The position numbers were made by a program, and so were the translations under genes. Shown in pieces: positions 1-9,917 of a stretch of 64,000 nucleotides of DNA (positions are counted from its first letter, which is position 1; every line of letters begins with the position of its first letter). The DNA is taken from the NCBI GenBank assembly GCA_013815465.1, contig JACDGE010000003.1, positions 1-64,000 of the forward strand, in the 5' to 3' direction. The DNA is from Alphaproteobacteria bacterium (GTDB lineage Bacteria > Pseudomonadota > Alphaproteobacteria > UBA9655). Under the pieces are notes generated by a model. The model saw only the letters and a program-made list of their open reading frames with translations. It was not told where the DNA came from and searched no databases.

Positions 1-78
1 GGACACCGCCAGGGCCTTGATCCCTACCAATCCATTCAAAAGGCTCTTAACCCACAACTCAAGTTCTTACCTGCTTAA
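1..78 (+). CDS. C-terminal end of a CDS truncated by the window edge (possibly a transposase/integrase)
   Basis: Frame 1 is open from base 1 to TAA at 76-78: GHRQGLDPYQSIQKALNPQLKFLPA*. The tail resembles integrase-core transposase C-termini, but only 25 residues are visible. Confidence 0.35.
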   Translation, partial: GHRQGLDPYQSIQKALNPQLKFLPA

Positions 79-99
79 CTCAGTCCCGCCTAAAGGGGG

Positions 100-528
100 G
101 TGAGTAGTTACTTTGATCCTAATGCTTTTATTAAGGAAGAAAAACAAAAATCTTTTGAAAAAAAACAGACCCTTTCGTCTGGTCTTAATCCCGCTTCAAA
201 CAACGTGAATAATAAAAGCGCACTGAATGCCCTAGACCAGAAGGTCTTTTCCGTTGACAAAACATCATATGGTCATCTTATGGACCTTTTTGAGCATAAA
301 AATTTAGCCTTTAAGGATTTTGTAAAAGCTTTTGAAAATGGGCTATCAGGCAAAATGTATAAGAATAAGGGTGGTTCTATACGGACATTTCAGTTGGGAA
401 AATATTCCTTTAACCTGCATAAACCCCATGGAAAGAAAGGCACGGCTATGTTCTATGATGAGCTGAGACAACGTGCCATCTACAATTTAGGAATTTTGGG
501 AATTACAAAAGAAACGATAAGGTTTTGA
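100..528 (+). CDS. Hypothetical protein; C-terminal part weakly HicA-like
   Basis: 142-aa ORF with GTG start. C-terminal GGSIRTFQLGKYSFNLHKPHGKKG...LGILGI resembles the GSH..-HPHG..-L...LGI pattern of small HicA-like domains. Confidence 0.5.
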   Translation: MSSYFDPNAFIKEEKQKSFEKKQTLSSGLNPASNNVNNKSALNALDQKVFSVDKTSYGHLMDLFEHKNLAFKDFVKAFENGLSGKMYKNKGGSIRTFQLGKYSFNLHKPHGKKGTAMFYDELRQRAIYNLGILGITKETIRF

Positions 529-556
529 CCCTATTCCTTGAGAATGAAGCTGCGTT

Positions 557-931
557 GTGGCGAAAAGGCGTTCAATAAAGAATCTCCGACGCTTAAATTT
601 GCACTTATTCCAAACACTTTTTACCCAAGTTCAAGAACCAATAGAAGGCGATTTAGCTGTCTACTGCAGTGAGCAGGAAGACGTTGCCTATGATGAGAAT
701 GGTGCGCCTTATGGTAAGCTTGTGGATAAGGACTATCACTATGGCATCTATTGCGCTGATGGTAGGATTGAATCTAAGTGCGGCTTTGGGCCAACTTATC
801 GACATCTGCCATTTTATGTTCCGAGCTCCTATGGCGAGAAAATTAAATTTTACCGCTTAACGTACGATGGCCAAATCACAGATGAACTGCTTGCCTCTCT
901 AAGTGATGCCTATGTAGAGTCCCTGCGGTAA
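557..931 (+). CDS. Hypothetical protein
   Basis: 124-aa ORF directly downstream of the previous ORF; no family recognised. Confidence 0.5.
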   Translation: MAKRRSIKNLRRLNLHLFQTLFTQVQEPIEGDLAVYCSEQEDVAYDENGAPYGKLVDKDYHYGIYCADGRIESKCGFGPTYRHLPFYVPSSYGEKIKFYRLTYDGQITDELLASLSDAYVESLR

Positions 932-1676
932 TTGAAATGTAAATTTAATTTTCCCTGGAAAGAAACCGGCACCACTGACATATTTGCCGTTGATCGCGAT
1001 TATGAGAATTAACGGTTATAATCCTTATTTTTCAATCTCTCGGAAGGTCCGGACCAGCGTTGTAATCTGTTTTTTTGTGGGACTAGCGCCATGGGTTTCT
1101 ATGTACCGTAGAATATCCATGGCGCAATGTCAGGCAGTCACGTCGGGGAGGAAACATTTTTTTGCTTATTTAACAAGCGATAAAGGCATCCTGATACGCA
1201 ATCCGCTTAGCATGGGTGGGATTTTTGTGGCCATCATATTCCGAGATGGCGATCCGCTCTTCGTAATCATCACGGAGATTGGGACCATCAGAAAAGGAGA
1301 AGGGCTATTTTCCAAATTCTGATTCGAAACCCTTTATCAGCGAGGACTTAAATTGATTACAGGTATCAAGCGGAATATGAAGAATTACCTTATGCCGATG
1401 ATTAAAAACTCATGCTTAGGAAGCGATTTCTCATTAAAACGATCTTTGACGTCTTAAAAATCCATATGAGTCTTTCCCACACAGGACATCGATGCCCCAC
1501 GAATTCTTGTGTTAATATTCTCTGCTGCCTTACCGCCTGCCAACCCAAGGAAAATAAACCAAAAATGAAATTTTATACAGAAGCTCTTATCCAAAACTGA
1601 GGTTACAACAAGAACTCAAGGGATTTTTGTGTTAGAAGTTCAGAAGATATTCCTGAAATAACAATCAATTATTTTT

Positions 1677-2945
1677 CTAGTATCTTTTGATATCCTTCAA
1701 TAACTCTAAGCTATTTCTATAATTCACCAGGCCCTCTCCATAGAAATTTCTCACGTAATCCACCACATCTTTGTTTGCACCATGATAAATCGAGAGCCCA
1801 ATCTCTTCTGCCGTAGCGTTTGGATAATGGGTCCATAGCCGTTCAACAAAGGACGTCACAACGGGAGCAGCACAAGATGTCATGCCGCTGTACCTTCTCG
1901 CGTTTTTACTTGGTTTATAGCAAATGTGTGGAGCAGGGAAATTGGCATACGGCGCATAATGATTTGTGGGGGCTGTAATAAAGATATTTTGATAAGCGTC
2001 TTTTTCTCCAGGATGTATGCTTCCTAACAAAAACTCCTTATCAGAAAGTAATTTCAAATACGTATCTTTTTTTTCAGGTGTTGTGGTATCCATTATTGAG
2101 GTTATGTAATCCCTGTCTATATTAAGCAGTGGAAATTGCCCATCAACCCAAAGCTGTTCTTTCTCATGTTTTGAACTATATACAGTGGCGCCAACAAGAA
2201 TAAGTTTGTGATTGGATAACTCGGCAAGTTCCCCAAGATCTCTTGCGTTAGAAATGCTATCCATAGGTAAACAGGCATTACCGGCAGCTACAACAATTAT
2301 CTTGTCTTCAGAAAATGCCTTCATCAAAACGTCTTTCACGTTCTGAGAAATGGGAGTTGTGAAACCGGCCGCTTCAGATAAATTTTGAGAGAGATTAATT
2401 ATTTTGCCTTGCGTTTTATTAAGGGAATAATTGAGAATAGTAGGCAAAATTTCACGTTCTAACTTACACCCTACAGAATCAAAAAACGCTAGTTTTTTCC
2501 TATGGGCTTCAGTGTCACGAAGAATAGGAATTATTTTTGCTGTGGGCGTCAGATCATGAATAATTCCCGAAACGCTTGTGCCGTGGACACATCTTTCCGG
2601 ATGCAATATTTGATCAATATTCTTGGAGCTTCCAATCGGATCCCAAGGGTTAATAAAAACATTTTTAAGGTCTTCATGCTCTGTATAAAACCCTTCCTCT
2701 ACCACCACAATGGGGTGGGTGCTAGGCGTTCTTGCGTCTTCAGCAGAATACCCACAAGCTCGATAAACGCGCTCGAGGGATTTCCTTATTTCTGGATCTT
2801 GTAAATTCTCCATAGAAGAACAAGAAGAATTTAATAATACGTAAAATATTACTAAAGAAAAAATAACCCTCACAACAACCTCAAAAGACGAATTACCCGT
2901 GTTAGGGGGAACTTTATATTCAAGTTGTGTAGGAGTCAACGTCAC
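1677..2945 (-). CDS. Membrane-anchored or lipoprotein-like S8 (subtilisin-like) serine protease, variant catalytic Asp
   Basis: HGTSVSGII (His motif), VVAAGN (oxyanion Asn), YSGMTSCAAPVV (Ser motif); N-terminal hydrophobic stretch ending LLNSSCSS. Confidence 0.8.
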   Translation of the reverse strand: MTLTPTQLEYKVPPNTGNSSFEVVVRVIFSLVIFYVLLNSSCSSMENLQDPEIRKSLERVYRACGYSAEDARTPSTHPIVVVEEGFYTEHEDLKNVFINPWDPIGSSKNIDQILHPERCVHGTSVSGIIHDLTPTAKIIPILRDTEAHRKKLAFFDSVGCKLEREILPTILNYSLNKTQGKIINLSQNLSEAAGFTTPISQNVKDVLMKAFSEDKIIVVAAGNACLPMDSISNARDLGELAELSNHKLILVGATVYSSKHEKEQLWVDGQFPLLNIDRDYITSIMDTTTPEKKDTYLKLLSDKEFLLGSIHPGEKDAYQNIFITAPTNHYAPYANFPAPHICYKPSKNARRYSGMTSCAAPVVTSFVERLWTHYPNATAEEIGLSIYHGANKDVVDYVRNFYGEGLVNYRNSLELLKDIKRY

Positions 2946-3231
2946 ATGCTTTTATCTACGCGCTCATCATAAGTTTGCAGCCAGCACGGTAGGCCAAGGG
3001 GCGATGCCTATGAATTGAATAAATCCATAAAACTTCCCCCCCTCCCGACCATCCAGCCCTAACGCTTATCCTCCGTATGAATCCGAAACGCCTTATGAGA
3101 GAGGCTTATGGCAAGCGCTGAACCCCGCAAATTGTCCAAAACAATTCTGAGGATGCCCATCTGCCGATGTACGGCCAACATATCCGTCTCGAGACGTTTT
3201 AGAAGATAAGCTGAGGGCCCCATCGTCATGA

Positions 3232-3420
3232 TTAGTCTCCGTCATGCTGACGACCCTCCCCAACAATCCATTCGTCGCAAACCTTTGAAAGCACACTCAA
3301 ATTGGAGCGAATGCTTTCAAGATCACGCCACGTATTGTCGGTCTGAGCCTTGGCTGTTTCAATTTTACAGATTAAAAGTTGAATAATATGCTCGATGTAG
3401 GCTAACTTCATGTTAGTCAT
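3232..3420 (-). CDS. Small hypothetical protein (62 aa)
   Basis: ORF preceded by an aaggag Shine-Dalgarno on the minus strand at suitable spacing. Confidence 0.45.
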   Translation of the reverse strand: MTNMKLAYIEHIIQLLICKIETAKAQTDNTWRDLESIRSNLSVLSKVCDEWIVGEGRQHDGD

Positions 3421-3935
3421 GATGATACTCCTTATTCGTGTATCTTTGTGATTAGTAGGGTGGAGATGTTGATCGCATCTTTGCTCTACGCTCTCTCAAC
3501 ACGAGAGAGTATTCTTAGGATAATCCGGTCATTAGAGCCAGTCAAGCAAAAAAGTTTAGTAAAAATTTATGGAGTTTAGGGTGGGTACAATCCCATGGGT
3601 CGGGCTCTGAAACGCGTTCCTGTGTTGTACGATTTTAGTGCTTCACCCTGGCCCACTCCATGAAACACTTCATAAGAAGATTTTTATCTGATCCACGTCT
3701 AAATTGTCTACTAGAGCTCTAGTATGGGTCCTATAGTCATACATTTAAGCCAATGAAATGCATGCCTTTTAAGGAGGGCAGGCAAGAGCTCTCGTGCATT
3801 AATGACTCCTCGCTAAGAGGTGCTTGAGGATCATATGTACTAAACCTGTAAATACAAAATACTTGTTGACTTTAACAAATAAATAGTATATTTGTACATT
3901 CTTGTTTTAATATTTAGTGTAGGTTAATTAAAGTT

Positions 3936-6365
3936 ATGAAAAAGCAACTCCTTGCCCTGTTGGTCACTACCTCTCTTTCCATGGTCCATTCAGTCTCTGC
4001 TATGGAAGCCGATGAGAATGAGGATTTTCGCAACCAATATTTGGTTCATCTTTCGAACATTATGGCAAAAGATTCTACCAAAATTGCAGGAGCGCAAAAG
4101 CGTTCTTATGCTATTACAGATTTCACGTTAAAACCCTCACCTATTGATCCTGAAGGGAGTAACATACGGGAACGTATAACTCTTCATCACTGTTTTGGAA
4201 CAGTTGTCCCGGAAAAAAGCCATGGAGCTTCGATCGAGTCACCCTTGGGGAGAATAAAACTCCCCAGTGATCTTTATACGGATAAAGAGATGTGTGCGTT
4301 CCTTGATCCCTTGTCCGAGTTTTTGAGAAAGGGTGAATTGGTTGCAGGTGTTTTGGGGGATATGCAATCCATAGATCGCCATAAGTATGGAAAGAACTCG
4401 ATCGTTATTCTCCCCCTTCATCGTGAAGATGAATTTAAACGACAAAATCCTGACTTTAAGGGGAAATGTATTCTCTTTGATTCCAACACAGCCAGCATTG
4501 CAGAAAAAGTGGATGAGGTCATTTCTGACTGCCTTCCCCTACAAGCAACTATGAAAAATATCTATCAGCAGATAAACGACGAATTCATTTCTGCCGGGAA
4601 GTCGCCAACTTATGATTATGTTGAGAAGCTCTTTAAAGAAAACAACCTGAAATTTGTAGGCCATAACGAGACGCCTTTTAAAGCCCTCGAACAATTGCTG
4701 GGTCCCTTATGGAGGCAGATCCACAGTGCTCGTGCAGGAAAAAACACGATTGTTACCTCAGCTGATCAAATTCCTTCTCGTTTAGCCATGGTGCGCTCTC
4801 TCATTGATTTAACCTTAGACTTCGCATGGCCGGGAGTTGGCGAGAAATCTAAGCTTGCACTGAAGACGTGGCAACAAGACACCTTAAACTGGCTGAATCT
4901 TTTTGAATTGGATGGAGGGTTGCGTACGGAGTATCAGACCTCTCTATTCCTTAATAACCCTCACTTAGAGCTTTTTATAAAGAATCGTGCTGATCAGCAA
5001 GAGCTTCTGCGCTTGGCGTTTCTGCATCTTAATCCCCTGCACGATGACGAAAAACTTAAACTACAGTCCCAGTCACTTTTTCCAGAGCTTCTCAGCAAGG
5101 GGATTATTTCCTCACCAGAAATGAGTGATTTCCTTAATCACACTGATTTTCAAGTCCTCAACTCACTTAAAAAGCGTTTGGTACAGCTGGGTTATGCTGA
5201 TGAAGGTTATGGGCTCCTTTTAATTCGCTTGCTTGGAGATCTATCAAGTGATGCCCAAAAAGGTTATTCCTTAGACAAAGATCAGCTTATAAAACTTACA
5301 AAGTGTCTTAAGGGCCTTTCCCCTGCTTCTCGTCTACAGGACCACATTAAACCAATAATAGAATCATTTATGCTCGGTGATCAGAGTTACCAGAATAAGA
5401 GGACGCGGAATTTTCTTAATGGAGAAACCGGAAAGTTATTGCAGAAAAAGATTTTTGGACAAGCAAAAGAATGGGATTTTATAGACCTATTAAGGGAATA
5501 TGAAGGAACAAAAATTCTTTTTCCTGAGCTCAAGTGCGTAAGCGCTAGTGAAGAATCTGCACCCTTATTCAAAAACTTTGCCCAGATTGTGAGTAAATGG
5601 ATGTTTGAGAAGGCTCTCAAAGAAACCCATTTAAAATCTGATACACAGACATTAGAAATTCCTCAGCCACGCTATTCTTTATATAATGTTCGTGAAGCTT
5701 ACGAGACAATGGCTCGAAAGCTCGAATTATATGAGAAATATTTACTCTATCCCTTGGGAGAGAAACGAACAGATCATCCCCTAAATGTCCTTATTGAAGA
5801 AGGCTGCTTTGCCTCATGGCCAGATCTCTTCCATCGTCTTATTCCTTTGTTCGAAACGCTTAGCGAGAAAGAAATAAATCAAATATCAGCAAGATTTAGC
5901 ACAATAGAAGATGCTTATATAACAATAAACCAACGTGAAGTTGAGAAACAAAATAAAATCCTTGCTTATGAGAGAAAGGTAGAAAAAGTAATAAGTGAAC
6001 GAGAAGAGGAAGGAAGAAAGTGGGATATGCGTCTCCAAGGTGGCAAAATGTCCTTCGGTATAAGGAGTGCCGTTAATTTCTTTGCTTCTCGTGCTGAAAA
6101 GGTAGTTTGTTGTTTTGGAATGTATCCTAATTTTCTAAGGACTGAAGAAAATTCGGCCACGTATTACTACAATCCCCTTGATGGGACATTCTGCGCTGAG
6201 CATTGTATTGTTTATAAAATCATTTTTGAACCAAATTCGGCAATGGCCTGGTATGCATATAACAAGGGAATGGAAGTCGCTAAAGGGCCTCGGGATGTAG
6301 AGATCCTACAACGCTATATGCAACCTGTGTTTCAAAAGGCTATCCTACCCTTTAAAGGGTCATAA
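3936..6365 (+). CDS. Large secreted protein of unknown function (809 aa)
   Basis: Sec signal peptide MKKQLLALLVTTSLSMVHSVSA followed by AMEADENED; single long ORF. Confidence 0.85.
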   Translation: MKKQLLALLVTTSLSMVHSVSAMEADENEDFRNQYLVHLSNIMAKDSTKIAGAQKRSYAITDFTLKPSPIDPEGSNIRERITLHHCFGTVVPEKSHGASIESPLGRIKLPSDLYTDKEMCAFLDPLSEFLRKGELVAGVLGDMQSIDRHKYGKNSIVILPLHREDEFKRQNPDFKGKCILFDSNTASIAEKVDEVISDCLPLQATMKNIYQQINDEFISAGKSPTYDYVEKLFKENNLKFVGHNETPFKALEQLLGPLWRQIHSARAGKNTIVTSADQIPSRLAMVRSLIDLTLDFAWPGVGEKSKLALKTWQQDTLNWLNLFELDGGLRTEYQTSLFLNNPHLELFIKNRADQQELLRLAFLHLNPLHDDEKLKLQSQSLFPELLSKGIISSPEMSDFLNHTDFQVLNSLKKRLVQLGYADEGYGLLLIRLLGDLSSDAQKGYSLDKDQLIKLTKCLKGLSPASRLQDHIKPIIESFMLGDQSYQNKRTRNFLNGETGKLLQKKIFGQAKEWDFIDLLREYEGTKILFPELKCVSASEESAPLFKNFAQIVSKWMFEKALKETHLKSDTQTLEIPQPRYSLYNVREAYETMARKLELYEKYLLYPLGEKRTDHPLNVLIEEGCFASWPDLFHRLIPLFETLSEKEINQISARFSTIEDAYITINQREVEKQNKILAYERKVEKVISEREEEGRKWDMRLQGGKMSFGIRSAVNFFASRAEKVVCCFGMYPNFLRTEENSATYYYNPLDGTFCAEHCIVYKIIFEPNSAMAWYAYNKGMEVAKGPRDVEILQRYMQPVFQKAILPFKGS

Positions 6366-6504
6366 GCGTTGTCTGCAGGAGGGGGGGAGACTAATTCCCC
6401 CTATACCCCTGCGGGTATTCGATGTTGGGGGAACTGATGGGTAATAGAGCGGATACTTAACCCTCCCCAAGATCATCGCCCTCTCCTGAGTGTGCTCCCG
6501 CCTC

Positions 6505-6963
6505 TTACTCTACTGAACCGTGGACAATGATAAAATTCCAGTACGATTCAAGTTTGCGAAGCAGCTTGAGCGTATCTGTTAAGTTTTGGTCTACAACTCC
6601 ATTGTGCTTCAAGTTGGAGGCTTGCTTATTAAAAAGCTTATCGACCTTTTCATAAAGATGGATCCCTTTTTCCGAAAGGCGGATCTTACTGGCTCTTTTA
6701 TCATGCTTGGCTTGTTCTTGAATGAAATAGCCATTTTCAACAAGTTTTTTTAAATTATAGGACACATTTGAGCCTAAATAATATCCTCGATTGGAAATTT
6801 CTCCGACCGTCATTTCATTTTTGCCCACATTGTATAGAATAAAACATTGGACGTTATTGATATCAAAAATCCGCAGGCGATCAAGCTCGACTTTCAACAC
6901 ATCTAAAAAAAGATGATGGAGCCGCTCGATCAAAGTAATCGTTTCAAAATAAAGGGCTTTCAT
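6505..6963 (-). CDS. MarR-family winged-helix transcriptional regulator
   Basis: EISNRGYYLGSNVSYNLKKLVENGYFIQEQAKHDKRASKIRLSEKG is a winged HTH with the MarR DxR wing pattern. Confidence 0.8.
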   Translation of the reverse strand: MKALYFETITLIERLHHLFLDVLKVELDRLRIFDINNVQCFILYNVGKNEMTVGEISNRGYYLGSNVSYNLKKLVENGYFIQEQAKHDKRASKIRLSEKGIHLYEKVDKLFNKQASNLKHNGVVDQNLTDTLKLLRKLESYWNFIIVHGSVE

Positions 6964-7171
6964 ACTGCCTCTCTTTGCTGTTTCAGGTTCTACTTATATT
7001 TATAGCAAAAAATGTGTTAAATTTTATTTAATATGGAGAAATTGTCTTTATCTTATTTTTATGAAAAACCGGAAGGCGAGGTAAACTCTAGCGCAGATTA
7101 GAAAAATTTGTATGGCTTTCACATGAATATAAATTTATAAAGAGAAGATAAAATTAAAAAGGAGTGGTCAT

Positions 7172-7846
7172 ATGGGTAATATCAGTAAAATCATAGCTTT
7201 AAGTTTTTTCTGCAGTTTTTTTGTTTTTTTATCCACCTCTTGGGCCATGATAAAAACAATTGATTCCATCGAAGCCGTAGAAAATAAGGTCCGGTCGCTT
7301 CATATAAAGGGCGTAAAGGCTGAGGAAATTTGTGTTGTTTTCGACTTTCATGGGGTAATCGTGGATCAAAGGGTGCATGGCTCCTTGCTTACTCTTAAAG
7401 GCGAGATAAAAAAAACCCTTCAATATCTTAAGGAAATGAATGTTCCCAGTATCATTGCCACAGCTTGGGATGATTTTAACGCAGTAATTACAGCAGGCAT
7501 CGTCCCACTTGGTCTCCAAGACTATTTTGATGTTAACCCAAACCATATTGCTGCGATTGAAGAGTTCATCCTTGGACAAAACTCAAGAGACTTTGTAGGG
7601 TATCAAAATGGGCGGGTATTGGCTTTAAAAAAGGCTGACTCTCAAGATCTATATTTTCGTAAAAAAGCCTTTACTGTGGAAGTGGCCTATCCGAGTAATG
7701 ATTTAAAATATATACTTTTTGTTGATGACTCTCTTACGAATGTGGAAGATTTTAGAAAGGACGCTTTTAATATAACACATAATGGAAGGGGAAATTTTAA
7801 AAAGCTTGTTCTATACAAAATTAATAGTCAAAACACGAACTATTGA
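7172..7846 (+). CDS. Secreted HAD-like protein (DUF2608-like)
   Basis: Signal peptide; motif I VVFDFHGVI, motif II IIATAW, motif IV ILFVDDSLTNVEDF. Confidence 0.65.
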   Translation: MGNISKIIALSFFCSFFVFLSTSWAMIKTIDSIEAVENKVRSLHIKGVKAEEICVVFDFHGVIVDQRVHGSLLTLKGEIKKTLQYLKEMNVPSIIATAWDDFNAVITAGIVPLGLQDYFDVNPNHIAAIEEFILGQNSRDFVGYQNGRVLALKKADSQDLYFRKKAFTVEVAYPSNDLKYILFVDDSLTNVEDFRKDAFNITHNGRGNFKKLVLYKINSQNTNY

Positions 7847-7893
7847 TTCGAAAAAAATAAAATTATCTATTGAGATTAAAGAGAAATGTTTTC

Positions 7894-8376
7894 ATGAAAA
7901 AGCCCCCATCCCCCAAAGCCTCCTTTAAGAACCGTACCGCTGCTCGACTGGCTTCTGTCCAGGCGCTGTTTCAAGTTGAGCAAAGTGGGGCGTCCGCATC
8001 CGCTGTGACCCTAGAATTCTTGACTCATCGTAGACAAGACGTGGAAAGCGGCGTATCCAAGTTTGATGCGTCCTTTTTCACAAAACTGGTCGAAGGTGCG
8101 TGGAAAAATCATGAACAGTCGGATGAAATGATCGGTGGCGCTTTAAAGGCGGGATGGAGTATAGAACGTATTGAGCCGGTGACGCGGGCTATTTTGCGGG
8201 CCTCACTCTATGAACTTCTGGAGACTCAGACACCCTCTGGTGTTATTCTTGATGAGTACCTTAATATCACGCGTGTCTTCTTTAATGATTCAGAAGTGTC
8301 TTTTGTGAATGGCATTTTAAACACCATTGCACAAAAGATTAGGTCGTCTGCCCCACCCCTTAAAACCAGTACTTAA
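7894..8376 (+). CDS. nusB: Transcription antitermination protein NusB
   Basis: NRTAARLASVQALFQVEQSG...GVILDEYLNITRVFFNDSEVSFVNGILNTIA; ATG at 7894 preferred over the track start. Confidence 0.93.
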   Translation: MKKPPSPKASFKNRTAARLASVQALFQVEQSGASASAVTLEFLTHRRQDVESGVSKFDASFFTKLVEGAWKNHEQSDEMIGGALKAGWSIERIEPVTRAILRASLYELLETQTPSGVILDEYLNITRVFFNDSEVSFVNGILNTIAQKIRSSAPPLKTST

Positions 8377-9025
8377 TTCCTCCAGCAAACGCGGTAGACG
8401 CGTCATGGACGCCATGAAAAGTCCCAAAAAGGCCTGAGCGATGATGGTAACGTGCAACGAGAGCCCATTTTGGACACGATGGTAGGGAAAGTGTAAGCTC
8501 CGCCATTACGTAGTTCAAAACTTTGCTCGTTTTTTTATGCCCCCGTCTTTTAACTTCAAGCTTAGGCGCTTCTGTTGCAATGCTTAAACCATCCCCAATG
8601 GCGAGAGTTGTGGGAAGAACATTGTTCCAAGGAAAGGCTCTCCAGCGCGCTACAATGACGATAGGATTAATTTCGAAATGTTTTTGATCCCCAAAGTGCT
8701 GAACAGCTTGAGCTTCATACTCAAAATCTAGCCTTTTACACCAAATATTTCCTAATGTTTTAGCCCCAGCAAGGGCCACGATTCCCCCTTTTCCAAAGTC
8801 AGCATTGCCAAAAATTTTTGAGGAAGTTTGAGAGGTTATAGGACCGCTATATAGAGTGGCAGCCCATCCCTGTTGCCACCAAGTTGGGCAAGGTTTCCTG
8901 CAATCCGGCAGGGCAGGGCAGGGGGTACGAGAGTCTGAACCTAAGGCCTCATGCCCTAGCAAAAAAAATATAAGCCCAAAAATATAACGCATGTGTAATT
9001 TCCTTTTTTTTGTGATTAAGTTCAT
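8360..9025 (-). CDS. Outer-membrane beta-barrel protein, PagL/acyloxyacyl-hydrolase-like
   Basis: Signal peptide; VARYHHRSGLFGTFHGVHDASTAFAGGIKYWF C-terminal strand ending in an aromatic; ATGA overlap with the upstream mlaD. Confidence 0.55.
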   Translation of the reverse strand: MNLITKKRKLHMRYIFGLIFFLLGHEALGSDSRTPCPALPDCRKPCPTWWQQGWAATLYSGPITSQTSSKIFGNADFGKGGIVALAGAKTLGNIWCKRLDFEYEAQAVQHFGDQKHFEINPIVIVARWRAFPWNNVLPTTLAIGDGLSIATEAPKLEVKRRGHKKTSKVLNYVMAELTLSLPSCPKWALVARYHHRSGLFGTFHGVHDASTAFAGGIKYWF

Positions 9026-9915
9026 TCCGAAACAGATACACCTTTTCTCTGGGTTTTGAATAGTAGGCTTCTTGGATTTTCATCTACTTTATCAAAAAAG
9101 CGTGTCGCAGATGTCACCATCTCCCGCGTATCTTTTAATGTTTGAATAAGGTCATAAGAACCTGATTGTGTGATTGTATCGAGCGCAGCTTTATTATCTT
9201 TTAAGAAATTTCCCATATCGTTGGCAACGGATTTAAATTCGCTTAATGTACCTTGCGAAGAGAGGGAGAAGGCTTTTACTTCTTGATTGAAATCTTTTAC
9301 AGCCGTGTTCGTATTCTCGACAAGTTCTTTTAACGGCAAAGATGTTTCTGCAAGACGTTCAGAAAGTAGCTCGACATTTTTTAGTGTATCTGAAAATCGT
9401 GCTCTATTTTGTTCATTAAATGTGGCATTAAAACGGTCGAAAAGATTGGTAAGTTTGTTAATCATACGCGGTAAAGTTGTCATAATTTCTTCCACGCCCG
9501 AATAGCGTGAAGCTATGATTGGATAGAGTTGACCCTTTTTTGCTTTTAAAAGAGAACTTTCTTTGCTCCCCCCATAGATTTGTACGGTTTTATAACCTGT
9601 CAATCCTTGAAGTTCAAGGGATGCATAGGCATCTTCCTTAATTGCGATGCTCTCTTTTATTGCAACAACGAGATGAACACAATCTGGACATTCTGAATCC
9701 AGTTCAATCTTTTTAACCGTACCCACCGGCACACCAAGATAGTTAACTGCTCCCCCAAGTGTAAGGCCTGTGACCGAGCCCTTAAAATAGATAGAATAAA
9801 AGTTACCTTTGTAATCAAGGTCTGACTTAGCTATCCAAAAGAAAAATCCTAGAATACCAAAAAAAGAAAACAGCACAAATATGCCAACCATTAAATACCC
9901 AGCTCGTGTTTCCAT
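9022..9915 (-). CDS. mlaD: MCE/MlaD family protein of the phospholipid transport system
   Basis: METRAGYLMVGIFVLFSF...GSVTGLTLGGAVNYLGVPVGTVKKIELD (MCE domain); adjacent mlaF and mlaE. Confidence 0.9.
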   Translation of the reverse strand: METRAGYLMVGIFVLFSFFGILGFFFWIAKSDLDYKGNFYSIYFKGSVTGLTLGGAVNYLGVPVGTVKKIELDSECPDCVHLVVAIKESIAIKEDAYASLELQGLTGYKTVQIYGGSKESSLLKAKKGQLYPIIASRYSGVEEIMTTLPRMINKLTNLFDRFNATFNEQNRARFSDTLKNVELLSERLAETSLPLKELVENTNTAVKDFNQEVKAFSLSSQGTLSEFKSVANDMGNFLKDNKAALDTITQSGSYDLIQTLKDTREMVTSATRFFDKVDENPRSLLFKTQRKGVSVSE

Positions 9916-9917
9916 GA

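Noticed and set aside
984-1600. ORFs 984-1322 and 1412-1600
   Set aside because: No RBS, no recognisable domain or coherent composition; more likely decayed DNA than genes.
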